Of a stretch of 64,000 nucleotides of DNA, positions 26,964-36,793 are shown piece after piece (positions within the stretch are counted from its first letter, which is position 1; the number at the start of each line of letters is the position of its first letter). Origin of the DNA: Candidatus Poribacteria bacterium (GTDB lineage Bacteria > Poribacteria > WGA-4E > WGA-3G); NCBI GenBank assembly GCA_003635195.1, contig PYIY01000209.1:35373-99372 (forward strand), written 5' to 3'. The notes below the pieces were generated by a model that worked only from the letters and a program-made list of their open reading frames with translations, was not told the origin of the DNA and did not search any database. The position numbers and the translations under genes were made by a program.

Positions 26964-28844
26964 CTATGGATTGATTTCCCAAAAAATCATAGTGCGATCA
27001 TAACTACCACTAATTAGCGTTTTACCATCCGGCGAAAAAACAATGGCGTAAATGTAATAATCAGTGTGTCCGCTCAGTGTTTTCGTGAGTTCTCCTGTCC
27101 CTATATCCCAAAAGTTGATTGTCTTCTGATGTGAACTTGCTAACGTCCGTCCATCTGGTGAAAAAGCGATAGAATACGTGATTTGCTCGGGCGGGGGCGT
27201 GATAGATTTTAAATGTTCGCCGGTGCTAACGTCCCAAAACGCAATTGGGCTCTCTCTACCTGAACTCACAAGCACATCTCCGGACGGAGAGAAGGCTATC
27301 TTGTCAACCCTACTGCCAAAGGTTTCAATAATTTTTACGGTTTTACGGGTGTTAACATCCCAGTATCGGATCTTGCCATCACTACTTGCGCTCGCAAGGA
27401 TTTCTCCGGACGGAGAGAAGGCCAAATCGCGAACCCTTTGTTCGTGACCGACCAGTACATCTTTTAAAGTCCCTGTGTGGACACTCCACAAATGAATTAC
27501 CTTGTCATAACCGCAGCTTGCGAGTATACCACCATCAGGACTGAAAGCGACGGCTGTAATGCGATCCGCGTGTGCCTCCCGAATAGTATGATTTCGCTCT
27601 CCAGTGTCTACATCAAATAGAGCCAAATCACCTTGCTCGTTGCCACAGGCGAATGTTACATTATCCGGAGAATAGGCAGCACAAGAGATTCTGTTGAGTT
27701 CAACCTCAAAAGATTCTATAAGCGTGGTTGTGTGTGGATCCCAGAGTTGAAAATCGCCTGTAATTGACAAACATGCAAGGGTCCGCCCATGCGACGCATA
27801 CGCTGTAAACCGAACCGCCATTGTGTTATGTCCAGTGATCGTTTGTAGAAGCGTACCCGTTGCAATGTCCCAAATACGTACGGTATTATCAGGACTGTAA
27901 CTTGCAAGCGTCCGCCTATCAGGACTGAAGGCCATCGAATAGCATCTACCCTCATTTTTTTCAAAAGTTGATATTTGCTGCTTTTTGTTAATATCCCATA
28001 CGCGAATCATTCCATTATTACTGCCAGACATAAGCGTTTGACTGTCCGGGGAAAATGCCATTGCGTAGATACTTACTGAATAGGAAGTGACACTTTCATA
28101 GTTTGGTTCAAAAGACATCAAGAACTCACCCGTATTGGCATTCCACACCCGAATTTTTTCATCGTAACCGGAACTCGCAAGTTTTTCGCCATCAGGCGAA
28201 TACATTACGCCAGAAACTCTCTCCACATGTCCGGCGATCGTTCGTAGCAATTCACCAGTCTTCACGTCCCAGAACCGAATAAGCTCATCTCTGCTCCCAC
28301 TTGCAAGCGTGCTGCCATCAGGACTGAAGGCCACAGAATAAATTCTTTCGGTGTGTCCAGTTAATGTGCTCTTGAGTTTGCCTGTGTGAATATCCCATAA
28401 CCGAATAGTATGGTCGTAGCTGCCACTCGCGAGTGTGCTACCATCAGGACTGAAACACACTGAATAAACGGTTCCTGTATGTCCACTTAGGGTTGTTTTG
28501 ATTTCGCTTGTCCGAAGATCCCACAACTTGATGGTGCGGTCGGAACTCCCACTTGCGAGTGTGCTACCATCAGGACTGAAACACACTGAATAAACACGAC
28601 CCGTATGACCCGTGAGCAAATCGAGTGCTTTTCCAGTCTGTTTATCATAGATCCAAACACCTATTGAACTCGCTACAGCCAGTTTCGTGTTATCAGGAGA
28701 GAATGCAAGATCATACACATACCCCTTTCCGACACGGGCTTTTGCCCCTTCGGGTAAGTAACCTTTTATGTGTTCTTGTGGAAAAGCGTTTGGTAAATAG
28801 AGTGAGAAAGAAACAAGGAGAAGCAAAGCAAACACTGCTTTCAT
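26964..28844 (-). CDS. Secreted 14-blade WD40 protein, subfamily B (copy B3)
   Basis: 626 residues from ATG 28844 (GGAGG upstream; the TTG at 28850 is less likely). Signal peptide MKAVFALLLLVSFSLYLPNAFPQ, entry motif LPEGAKARVGKG, 14 blades ending MIFWEINP. Blades 2 and 3 are near-duplicates at DNA level (VCFSPDGSTLASGS twice). More diverged from B1/B2 than these are from each other. Confidence 0.85.
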   Translation of the reverse strand: MKAVFALLLLVSFSLYLPNAFPQEHIKGYLPEGAKARVGKGYVYDLAFSPDNTKLAVASSIGVWIYDKQTGKALDLLTGHTGRVYSVCFSPDGSTLASGSSDRTIKLWDLRTSEIKTTLSGHTGTVYSVCFSPDGSTLASGSYDHTIRLWDIHTGKLKSTLTGHTERIYSVAFSPDGSTLASGSRDELIRFWDVKTGELLRTIAGHVERVSGVMYSPDGEKLASSGYDEKIRVWNANTGEFLMSFEPNYESVTSYSVSIYAMAFSPDSQTLMSGSNNGMIRVWDINKKQQISTFEKNEGRCYSMAFSPDRRTLASYSPDNTVRIWDIATGTLLQTITGHNTMAVRFTAYASHGRTLACLSITGDFQLWDPHTTTLIESFEVELNRISCAAYSPDNVTFACGNEQGDLALFDVDTGERNHTIREAHADRITAVAFSPDGGILASCGYDKVIHLWSVHTGTLKDVLVGHEQRVRDLAFSPSGEILASASSDGKIRYWDVNTRKTVKIIETFGSRVDKIAFSPSGDVLVSSGRESPIAFWDVSTGEHLKSITPPPEQITYSIAFSPDGRTLASSHQKTINFWDIGTGELTKTLSGHTDYYIYAIVFSPDGKTLISGSYDRTMIFWEINP

Positions 28845-28924
28845 GAACAAGCCTCCAATTTATGCGAAATTTTGTTTACATTTTCCGTCTGATAGCAAAT
28901 TTTCCTTAAAATTTGGACAATTCC

Positions 28925-30829
28925 TTACTGATTAAGCACTGTCGTCGCTAGGTCCCACAAGAGAATTGTATCGTCGCCACTGCTACTTGCAAGTATTTTA
29001 CCGTCCGGAGAATATGTGAGTCCACTAACCGAAGAGGTATGCCCCGTGAGTGTTTTCAGAAGCTCCCGTGTGTGTGGATCCCACAAACCAACGGTTGCGT
29101 TAGAATACGTACTCGCAAGTATTTTACCGTCTGGTGAATACGCTAAGGCATAAATCCCACTTGTGCCCGATGCCAAGGTTCCTAAGAATTTTCCAGTGCG
29201 CGGATCCCATAAACGAATGGTTCTGTCATTTCGTCCACCACCGCTGACAATCGTTTCTCCACCCGGCGAAAACGCTACTGAATGGATACGATCTGTATGT
29301 CCAACGAGTATATGTGCCAACTGCCCTGTCTGTGTATGCCATATACGTACCCTGTTGTCATCGCTGCCACCAGCCAGAAGATTGCCATCCGGGGAATATG
29401 CAACAGAGGTAATTTCAGTCTTAGATTTATTGGTGTGTCCCACGAGTGTCTTCTTAATTTCTCCTGTTTTCAAATCCGCCAAATAAATTGAATTGTTTCT
29501 ACCTGAAAATGCAAGCGTGGTACCGTCAGGTGAGTATTCTATATAGGTGCGCGGAGGCGGTCCGGCTTTAAAATTCTTCAGCTGTAAACCGGAACGCGCA
29601 TCCCATAGGTAGACATAACCGCGATTTCCACTTGCGATGGTTCCTCCGTTTGGCGAGAACGCTACAGAGGTGATCTCATAATGCGGATGATGTGTAACGT
29701 CGGCTATAAAAGTTTGCAAGTCTTGTTTTGAGTGGACATCCCAAATATAAACACCATCGCTACCACCACTCGCGAGCCTGTTAGCATCCGGCGAATACGC
29801 CACAGTTCCGGTCCAACTTCTATATCCTCTAACCATCTTCAACAGCTGACCACTCTGTACATCCCAGAGGCAGATTTCATCCCTTCCGACGCTCACAAGG
29901 GTCTCTCCATCCGGCGAATATGCCACGGAAAAGACTTTATACGGATGCGCCATGAGCGCATTCATGAGTTGACCCGTATGGAGATCCCACATAAAGATAC
30001 TGCCATCGGCACCGCCGCTTATGAGTGTTTGTCCATCAGGGCTGAATGCAACCGCTTGCACAAACCATGTATGCCCTCTAAGGGTGTGGTACAATTCGCC
30101 GGTGTGTGCGTCCCACACCCGGACTGTCTCATCGTCACTCCCACTCGCAAGCAGATTACCACCTGGAGAGTAGTCAAGACTGTTGATCATGTCAATCTCT
30201 TCAGTGACAGTCTGTAGGCGTTCACCTGTGTGGACATCCCACAAGAGCAGTTTCTCGTCCATAGCACCACCACCACTTGCAAGGGTGTTCCCGTCTGGAC
30301 TGAAAGTAACGCAGTGGATATATCCTGTATGACCCGTCAAGGTTTTCAAAAGTTCACCACGCTGGACATCCCACAAACGAACCGTGGTATCGTAACTCAC
30401 GCTTGCAAGCAGCTTACCATCTGGGCTAAAAGCGAGAGAAGTAACTCCATTTGTGTGTCCTGTGAAGGTGCGCTTGTGTTGACCAGTGTCGGCATCCCAC
30501 AGAAATATCCTACCCGCATCGCCACCACTCGCAAACACGGTTCCGTCCGGCGTAACCGCCAATGAAAAAATACGATCCTGCTGTTCGTTCAACAGAGCAA
30601 GCACTTCACCCGTCTGTGCGTCGTGAATCCAGACACCGATCGAACTCGCTACGGCGATCCGACTGCCATCTCGAAAATACTGGACATCGTATATCGCACC
30701 TTTTCCAAGCCGCGCGATAGCCCCTTCAGGCAATTTCCACTGTGTCGAATCCGCCGCAGCAGTCCCTGATATGAATAGCACGGAGGCAACAACAAATAGG
30801 AAGCAAATAAAAAAGTAAGGCATTTTCAT
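28925..30829 (-). CDS. Secreted 14-blade WD40 protein, subfamily C (copy C1)
   Basis: 634 residues from ATG 30829 with AGGAGAG upstream. Signal peptide MKMPYFFICFLFVVASVLF; entry motif DSTQWKLPEGAIARLGKG; 14 blades ending ILLWDLATTVLNQ. Blades 8-11 are the least regular (VTHHPHYEITS, PPPRTYIEYS). Its leader and signal peptide match the gene at 32818-34650. Confidence 0.85.
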   Translation of the reverse strand: MKMPYFFICFLFVVASVLFISGTAAADSTQWKLPEGAIARLGKGAIYDVQYFRDGSRIAVASSIGVWIHDAQTGEVLALLNEQQDRIFSLAVTPDGTVFASGGDAGRIFLWDADTGQHKRTFTGHTNGVTSLAFSPDGKLLASVSYDTTVRLWDVQRGELLKTLTGHTGYIHCVTFSPDGNTLASGGGAMDEKLLLWDVHTGERLQTVTEEIDMINSLDYSPGGNLLASGSDDETVRVWDAHTGELYHTLRGHTWFVQAVAFSPDGQTLISGGADGSIFMWDLHTGQLMNALMAHPYKVFSVAYSPDGETLVSVGRDEICLWDVQSGQLLKMVRGYRSWTGTVAYSPDANRLASGGSDGVYIWDVHSKQDLQTFIADVTHHPHYEITSVAFSPNGGTIASGNRGYVYLWDARSGLQLKNFKAGPPPRTYIEYSPDGTTLAFSGRNNSIYLADLKTGEIKKTLVGHTNKSKTEITSVAYSPDGNLLAGGSDDNRVRIWHTQTGQLAHILVGHTDRIHSVAFSPGGETIVSGGGRNDRTIRLWDPRTGKFLGTLASGTSGIYALAYSPDGKILASTYSNATVGLWDPHTRELLKTLTGHTSSVSGLTYSPDGKILASSSGDDTILLWDLATTVLNQ

Positions 30830-30837
30830 AGGCACTC

Positions 30838-30910
30838 TCCTGTCAATGTTTAAAGTAGTAGGCACGCGCCGCGTGCCGTAGCATACACATTCACGGATGC
30901 ACTTTTAACA
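30838..30910 (-). promoter_or_regulatory. Duplicated leader with hairpin upstream of C1
   Basis: It contains the inverted repeat GGCACGC-GGC-GCGTGCC and, upstream of it on the minus strand, GTGCATCCGTGAATGTGTAT with TGTG-TATGCT as an extended -10 candidate. The GTGCATCC...GTGTAT stretch recurs at about 26605-26630 and about 34705-34730, upstream of other array genes. Confidence 0.5.
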
Positions 30911-30940
30911 AGATTTTCCAAAAAATGGAACCAGAACGCG

Positions 30941-32821
30941 CTACTGATTAAGAACCAATGTCGTTAAATCCCACAAGAGAATTGTGCCATCTCTACTCCC
31001 ACTAACAAGTGTCTTACCATCTGATGAATACGCAAGGTTATCCACTACATCCGTGTGTCCTGCAAGCGTTCTCAAAATCTTCTTTGTGCGTATATCCCAA
31101 AAGTAAATCTTATCATCATTCCCGTAGACAATATGGCTACCATCTGGCGAAAATATCACAGCAGCAACGTTCCGCAAGGGGCCACCGACGGTTTCCAACA
31201 ATTCGCCAGTCTGGCTATTCCACAAGCAGACCGCACCCTCCCAACTTGCACTTGCAAGTGTGCTACCATCCGGAGAAAACACCACACTTTGGACATCTTC
31301 TCTGTGCGGTGCAAGCGTTTTCAAGAGATTTCCGGTTTTCACTTCCCACAATCGGATGCTACTATCTCGACTACCACTGGCAAGGACCTGTCCATCGGGT
31401 GAAAATATGACTGAAGATACATAACCGGTATGTGCAGCAAGTGTATTGATTAGTTCTCCAATAGGAAATAGTTGCGCTCTGTGAATTTCCCACAGACGGA
31501 TTGTCCTATCGGTGCTCCCACTCGCAAGTATGGAGACATCTGGTGAAATAGCGACAGAAGTAATGTAACCTTTATGCCCCGTGAATGTTCCGAGGAATCT
31601 ACCTGTCTGCGCATCCCAGAGTCGGGCTTTCCGAAACCTACAGCCGCTTGCAAGTATTTTACCATCCGAGGAATACGCAACAGAATTTATTGGATGGCGC
31701 GGGGATCCAGTGATAGTTCTCAGGCGTTCACCCGTCCCCAGATCCCAGAAGTAGATCTTCGTGTCGTGCGCACTCGCGACGATGTTGCTCTCTGAGGAAC
31801 ATGCAACGGAAGCTATATGCGGTGTAGTGTTTGGAATAGTTTTTTGGAGTTCCGCTGTAGCAACATCCCAGAACTGAATCTTACCGTTGTCCATAGCACT
31901 TGCAATGAAACCGCCATCGGGGGCATACGTCATAGAAACAACGGAATCTTCGTGCTTAATGGATTTAATGAGTTTGCCTGAGACAACATCCCAGAAACAG
32001 ACAGCAGCCCCGCGGACACCACCGGCGAGGGTCTGTCTATCAGGAGAAAATTCCATTGTATTGGGTCTATTTATCCAGTCTTCTGTCTCACATGTTATGA
32101 GCAGGGTGCCGGTGTTCACTTCCCAAAGTTTAATCGTTCTCCAATTCAATGCGCTTGCAAGTATGCCATCAACTGCCGAAAGGGCAATAGATTCTACACT
32201 GGATTCATCGGTAATGGTATTAATCAGTTTTCCAGTGTGCGGGTTCCATAAACCGATCCTGTCGTTTCCTGGTCCAGTGCTGCTGCCAAGAAGTGTGCCA
32301 TCTGGCAAAAACGCCACTGTTGAAACACTGCTTGTGTGTGCCGCAAAGCTGGAAATCTGCTCCCCTGTCAACGGATTCCATAAACGCACCGTGTTGTCGT
32401 CACTGCCGCTTGCAAGTATTTTACCGTCCGAGCTGAATGCAACCGAATTGACATCATCCGCATGTCCAACGAAACTTGTTTTGTGTTGTCGGGTGTTCGC
32501 ATCCCACAACCGAATGGTGTTATCATCACTCCCCGTGGCAAATGTGCTACCGTCAGGACTAAACACAATTGAATTCACTGGGCCCGTATGTCCTGTGAGT
32601 AGGTCAATCGGTTCACCCGTGTGGACATCGTAAACCCATACGCCTATTGTGCTGGCAACAGCAAGCCGCGTACCATCGGGAAAATATTTTATTTCCTTCA
32701 CACTGCCTTTGCCGATGCGTGCTTTGGCTCCAACAGGTAAATTCCATTGCGGATTTTCTTGACCAAAGGCGTACGAAAAGCATAAGCCAAAGATTAACAG
32801 TAAGAAGTTCAATAGTTTCAT
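30941..32821 (-). CDS. Secreted 14-blade WD40 protein, A-like
   Basis: 626 residues. ATG 32821 overlaps the upstream gene's stop as ATGA, so translation is coupled to it. Signal peptide MKLLNFLLLIFGLCFSYAFGQ; entry motif NLPVGAKARIGKG; 14 blades ending LLWDLTTLVLNQ, like A1/A2. Blade 10 has the same lengthened outer strand as A1/A2 (IRLWEIHRAQLFPIGELINTL), which places it near subfamily A. Confidence 0.85.
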   Translation of the reverse strand: MKLLNFLLLIFGLCFSYAFGQENPQWNLPVGAKARIGKGSVKEIKYFPDGTRLAVASTIGVWVYDVHTGEPIDLLTGHTGPVNSIVFSPDGSTFATGSDDNTIRLWDANTRQHKTSFVGHADDVNSVAFSSDGKILASGSDDNTVRLWNPLTGEQISSFAAHTSSVSTVAFLPDGTLLGSSTGPGNDRIGLWNPHTGKLINTITDESSVESIALSAVDGILASALNWRTIKLWEVNTGTLLITCETEDWINRPNTMEFSPDRQTLAGGVRGAAVCFWDVVSGKLIKSIKHEDSVVSMTYAPDGGFIASAMDNGKIQFWDVATAELQKTIPNTTPHIASVACSSESNIVASAHDTKIYFWDLGTGERLRTITGSPRHPINSVAYSSDGKILASGCRFRKARLWDAQTGRFLGTFTGHKGYITSVAISPDVSILASGSTDRTIRLWEIHRAQLFPIGELINTLAAHTGYVSSVIFSPDGQVLASGSRDSSIRLWEVKTGNLLKTLAPHREDVQSVVFSPDGSTLASASWEGAVCLWNSQTGELLETVGGPLRNVAAVIFSPDGSHIVYGNDDKIYFWDIRTKKILRTLAGHTDVVDNLAYSSDGKTLVSGSRDGTILLWDLTTLVLNQ

Positions 32822-34650
32822 TTCGACAAATCCCATAGAATCACAGTACTGTCCCGACTGCCACTGGCGAGCGTCCGCCAATCGGGTGAAAACGCAAGCG
32901 TATAGACCTCATCACTATGTCCAGTAATCGTTTTTATCAACTCAGCAGTATTGACATCCCAGAAGTAGATATCTGTGCCACAACTTGCCAGTATTTGTCC
33001 ATCTGGAGAATAAACCAAGCTGTGTGTCCCCCACTGCGTTTGAATCATTTTGAGAAGTTCACCTGTGACAACATCAAAAATCCGAATCTCATTGTGATCG
33101 TCGCCAGCAGCGAGTGTCGCGCCATCTGGAGAAAACGCTACAGAATATATCTGATTCCTGCCCGGAACGATATTCTTAATGAGTTCTCCACTAAAAACAT
33201 CCCACAGATATATTTTCCTATCCTCTCCAACACTCGCAAGCATCGTCCCATCCGGTGAGAATACCACATTGCTCCTACCTCCCTCCTGCTCTGCGAAGGT
33301 TTTTAGGAGGGCACCGGTATGTACATCCCACAATCGGATGGTGTTGTCCCTGTCCCAACTGCCACTGGCAAGGAGATGCCCCTTCGGACTAAATACTACC
33401 GTGGATACGGCTTTCGTGTGGCCTTCGAGGATCACCCTTTTTCTCCATGTGCGAACATGCCATAGCACCACTGTATTGTCGCGAGTGCCACAAGCGAGCG
33501 TCTCCCCGTCGGGAGAATAGGCGACTGCGGATACCGGACTTTCATGTGAAAGCGTCTTTAACAATGCTTGAGTGTCTACATCCCAAATGCGTGCGATATC
33601 GTCTGAACTCACCAGTGTGCGGCCATCCGGCGAATACGTAACAGCATCAACACCCGACCCATAACCCGAGATAGTTTTCAGGAGAGCTCCGCTCTCCATA
33701 TCCCATAAATGTATTGCTAATCCAGTAGAACTCCCAAATATACGTCCATCGGGAGCATACGCCATAGCATAGACATTTTTTCCGGGGGATTTGAAGGTGC
33801 GGAAAAGTTCGCCGGTATCGGCATTCCAAACTTGGATTGTCCCGTCGTTTCTTTCACGGCTGGCAAACGTGCTACCGTCGGGAGCATACGCCACAGAAAA
33901 TCCGTTTACCGTTTTTAGGTGTTTTCCTGTGTTTGTATCCCATAATCGGATCGTTCCGTCCCGACTCCCACTTGCCAATGTACTGCTATCTGGCGAAAAG
34001 GCGAGGTAAACAACACCATCAGCATGTCCTCTAAACATGCTGAGGAATTCGCCGGTGTCGGCATTCCAGAGAGAAACGTTGTGATCCCAAGACCCACAAC
34101 TTGCTAACATCTTTCCGTTTGGAGAAAATACAACGGTTCTAACTGACTGGATATGTCCCGGCACGGTTCGCAGGAGTTGTCCGGTATCCACGTCCCAAAA
34201 ACGGATTGTTTCGTCAAATCCACCACTGGCAAGTTTACGGCCATCAGGACTGAACGCTACCGAACGCACACCGGCTGTATGTCCTGTAAGCGTCTGCTTA
34301 GGATGTCCGGTGCCAACATCCCATAATACGGTAGTGGCATTATAGCTCCCACCGGCAAGCGTTTTTCCATCAGGACTAAAATTAACCGAATGCACTTCAT
34401 ATTTATCCCCTGTGAGTAGGTTGCGTGCCTTCCCCGTGAGCGCATCATGCAGCCAAACCCCGATCGTGCTCGCCACAGCAATTTGAGTGCCATCCGGTGA
34501 ATATGCAAAATCGTATATATAGCCTTTTCCGAAGCGGGCAATAGCCCCTTCAGGCAATTTCCACTGTGTTGAATCTTCTGCAAAGACATCTGAGAGGAGC
34601 AGCATGAAGACAACAAGTAGGAAGAAAGTAGAAAAGTAGGCCATTTTCAT
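32818..34650 (-). CDS. Secreted 14-blade WD40 protein, subfamily C (copy C2)
   Basis: 610 residues from ATG 34650 (a GTG lies at 34656, but GGGAGAG is best spaced for the ATG). Signal peptide MKMAYFSTFFLLVVFMLLL; entry motif STQWKLPEGAIARFGKG; 14 blades, of which blade 6 is shortened at its start, ending VILWDLSK. First gene of the array and coupled to the next by ATGA. Confidence 0.85.
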   Translation of the reverse strand: MKMAYFSTFFLLVVFMLLLSDVFAEDSTQWKLPEGAIARFGKGYIYDFAYSPDGTQIAVASTIGVWLHDALTGKARNLLTGDKYEVHSVNFSPDGKTLAGGSYNATTVLWDVGTGHPKQTLTGHTAGVRSVAFSPDGRKLASGGFDETIRFWDVDTGQLLRTVPGHIQSVRTVVFSPNGKMLASCGSWDHNVSLWNADTGEFLSMFRGHADGVVYLAFSPDSSTLASGSRDGTIRLWDTNTGKHLKTVNGFSVAYAPDGSTFASRERNDGTIQVWNADTGELFRTFKSPGKNVYAMAYAPDGRIFGSSTGLAIHLWDMESGALLKTISGYGSGVDAVTYSPDGRTLVSSDDIARIWDVDTQALLKTLSHESPVSAVAYSPDGETLACGTRDNTVVLWHVRTWRKRVILEGHTKAVSTVVFSPKGHLLASGSWDRDNTIRLWDVHTGALLKTFAEQEGGRSNVVFSPDGTMLASVGEDRKIYLWDVFSGELIKNIVPGRNQIYSVAFSPDGATLAAGDDHNEIRIFDVVTGELLKMIQTQWGTHSLVYSPDGQILASCGTDIYFWDVNTAELIKTITGHSDEVYTLAFSPDWRTLASGSRDSTVILWDLSK

Positions 34651-34796
34651 AGACACTCTCCCGTCAATGTGTCATTAGAGTAATAGGCACATGCTGCGTG
34701 CTGTAATATACACATTCACGGATGCACTTTTAACTAACAAGATTCTCTAAAAAGATAGAATTATTATAAGAGTGGAAGGCGTTGTTAGGTATAAAC

Positions 34797-34892
34797 AATT
34801 AAGGGAGAGACTACTTGTGAGGCAACCTCACCGCGATAATAAGCACGCGCTGGAATATCCCAAATTAAGGGAGAGATTACTTGTGAGGCAAC
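34797..34892. repeat. Two 30-base direct repeats
   Basis: 34797-34826 and 34863-34892 share 29 of 30 bases (AATTAAGGGAGAGA/T...TTGTGAGGCAAC) with a 36-base spacer. Only two copies, with no neighbouring cas gene. Confidence 0.7.
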
Positions 34893-34923
34893 GCTAAGTA
34901 ATCAGGCATGATCAATATTTTAA

Positions 34924-35460
34924 TTAGACGATGAACCATATACCGATTCGCGCCGTGACAATACCAAGAATCGCACCTGCGAGAACATCTGTCGGGTAGT
35001 GGACTCCGAGATAGACGCGTGCGATACCAACCGTAGCTGCCCAGAGGAACACGGGGATTCGCAAAATTGGAAAGAAACTTGCCAAGAGGGTCATCATTAG
35101 AAAAGCTGAGGCGGTGTGCCCCGATGGGAAACTGAATTGATCCGGTGGACGCACGCGAAATTCAACGTCCAGAATCCGTTCACACGGACGGTCACGCTTC
35201 ATCGACTGCTTAATCAGGTGATATAACAGTCTTTCGAGCAAGAAAGCAATTGCAGCTGATAAAAGAAAGGGCTTGCTAATAGCAGGACTGAATGTTAGGT
35301 ATACGTAGAGTAATAAAAATGGATAGAACCAGCCGTTAGCACTCCACGAGATTAAACGAAATAAACGGTCAAGGATGATGCGTTCGTTGCCCCAACTAAA
35401 AATGCGATCAAACAGCAACCTATCCCACCGAGTTAAATTATTTGTGAATTGTCTTAGCAT
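34924..35460 (-). CDS. PAP2-family membrane phosphatase
   Basis: 178 residues with about five hydrophobic segments. The three PAP2 motifs are present: KQSMKRDRP, PSGHTAS and ARVYLGVHYPTDV, giving the catalytic His pair and Arg residues. Likely an undecaprenyl-diphosphate or phosphatidate-type phosphatase in the cytoplasmic membrane. Size suits the short bacterial PAP2 class (BcrC/PgpB-like). No operon partner. Confidence 0.85.
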   Translation of the reverse strand: MLRQFTNNLTRWDRLLFDRIFSWGNERIILDRLFRLISWSANGWFYPFLLLYVYLTFSPAISKPFLLSAAIAFLLERLLYHLIKQSMKRDRPCERILDVEFRVRPPDQFSFPSGHTASAFLMMTLLASFFPILRIPVFLWAATVGIARVYLGVHYPTDVLAGAILGIVTARIGIWFIV

Positions 35461-35796
35461 AGTTTATAAGATAAGTAGGCAGAGGTATAAAACCGACCCA
35501 CTCTATTCCCTTGTATTCTTTTGGACCTACACCCTCCACTAAAGTAGAGAGCAGCGAGGGCTTCCTCTACCAACAACGCATGCAGATATTATACCATACA
35601 TACAAACAAAGGTCAAATCTTTTTTCTTTCTTAGGACTTACGCATTCTTCCTTAAAGTCCCCCTGATAAGGGGGATTTAGGGGGTTTAACACCCCCCGTC
35701 AAATCCCCAGCTTTAACTTGCGGGATATAGACGACTCAGCGTGTGATATAAAAAGAGTCTATAGGTTGTGGGTACCGTTGACAATATCGTAAATCC
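35461..35796. repeat. Intergenic gap with a C5/G5 palindromic repeat
   Basis: At 35659-35697 there are CCCCC TGATAA GGGGG, a further GGGGG (35680-35684) and CCCCCC (35692-35697), giving alternative hairpins. This kind of repeat is dispersed in many bacterial genomes. I see no gene in the gap. Confidence 0.6.
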
Positions 35797-36534
35797 TCAC
35801 GAAGCCTTTGGATCCACATAATCAACAAGATCTCGGAGTGCGATAACTTTGTAATTGTTCTCGGCAAGGTGTGCCATATACGCTTCAAATTGTTCCGGTT
35901 CTGTGTGAACCCATGGATGTTCCAGATCCGGCACCCCGTGGAACGTGAGAACCGCAATGTTCCCATCCTTCGCTTGGGCAAGTGCCCATGTGAAATCATC
36001 AAAGTTCCAATGAGGACCGGCAGCACCTGTTGTCGGAATTAAGAGCGGATGGTGTTGTGTGGGGTTATAAGCCGGCCCGCGCCCACCTTCGTTGTCGTAA
36101 GGAAATTCGGGGGCAACGCCGCGTCTCGCAAAATCAAACCCGTGTGCAGCGAGCACTTCAACAGCTGCTTCACCGTGGCTATAACCGGGGTAACAAAACG
36201 TTGTCGGCTGTGGAATGCCGTAAGCCTCACATTGGATATCAATATGCTCGAGATCGGCGCGCAGCTCCGCCGCTGACTGCTGCGTAACATTGCGGTGGTG
36301 CCGCGTATGATTGCCAATCTCGAAACCCGCATCGTGTAACCCACGGACCTCTTCCCACGTCATGTACGCTTCTTTATTCTTTAGGAAGTTCAAACCTTCC
36401 GTAATGTAGAAGGTTGCTCCAAATCCGTAAGATTTCAGGAGCGGACCGACAAAAGTCGCCTGCGATTTGCAACCGTCATCAAAGGTAAGTACGACAAGGT
36501 TATCAGGGATTTCTTTGTGTAAAACGTTTTCCAT
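35797..36534 (-). CDS. Polysaccharide deacetylase (NodB/CE4 fold)
   Basis: 245 residues without signal peptide. NodB motifs: LTFDDG (about 16-21, catalytic and metal Asp) and the metal motif HTRHH (His-x3-His). FCYPGYSHG is the family's RPPY-like motif 3. It removes N- or O-acetyl groups from a sugar polymer or a related amide. The chain is only a little longer than the core domain. Confidence 0.85.
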   Translation of the reverse strand: MENVLHKEIPDNLVVLTFDDGCKSQATFVGPLLKSYGFGATFYITEGLNFLKNKEAYMTWEEVRGLHDAGFEIGNHTRHHRNVTQQSAAELRADLEHIDIQCEAYGIPQPTTFCYPGYSHGEAAVEVLAAHGFDFARRGVAPEFPYDNEGGRGPAYNPTQHHPLLIPTTGAAGPHWNFDDFTWALAQAKDGNIAVLTFHGVPDLEHPWVHTEPEQFEAYMAHLAENNYKVIALRDLVDYVDPKAS

Positions 36535-36736
36535 ACTTCTCAGTCTATCTTCTGTCTTTATTTCAAGAGCTTGAGGCTATACTGCATTGTCAAACTATTA
36601 TAGTCGCAAACTGCTGTTTAAATCAAGGGAAAATTACATCAGCGACCTCTTCTTGTAGGATTCTCACTGCGAAGCACTCCCAGTCGCGACGCGTACTAAC
36701 GACTGACCGCTGATGGCTGACTGCTACAGAAAATGC

Positions 36737-36765
36737 TTGACAAAAATTCCAAGATACAGTAAAAT
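36737..36765 (+). promoter_or_regulatory. Sigma70-like promoter of the aldo/keto reductase gene
   Basis: TTGACA (36737-36742), 17-base spacer, TAAAAT (36760-36765), 28 bases before the ATG at 36794. Confidence 0.7.
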
Positions 36766-36793
36766 ACCCAAAGAAAATAACGGAGGTGTACTC

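Noticed and set aside
18468..34650. Very many plus-strand ORFs opposite the WD40 genes
   Set aside because: They mirror the blade period because the repeated GHT...SPDG...LWD codons leave the complementary frame open; none has a signal peptide or known motif.
34797..34892. Possible CRISPR array
   Set aside because: Only two repeats, one spacer and no cas genes in the window.
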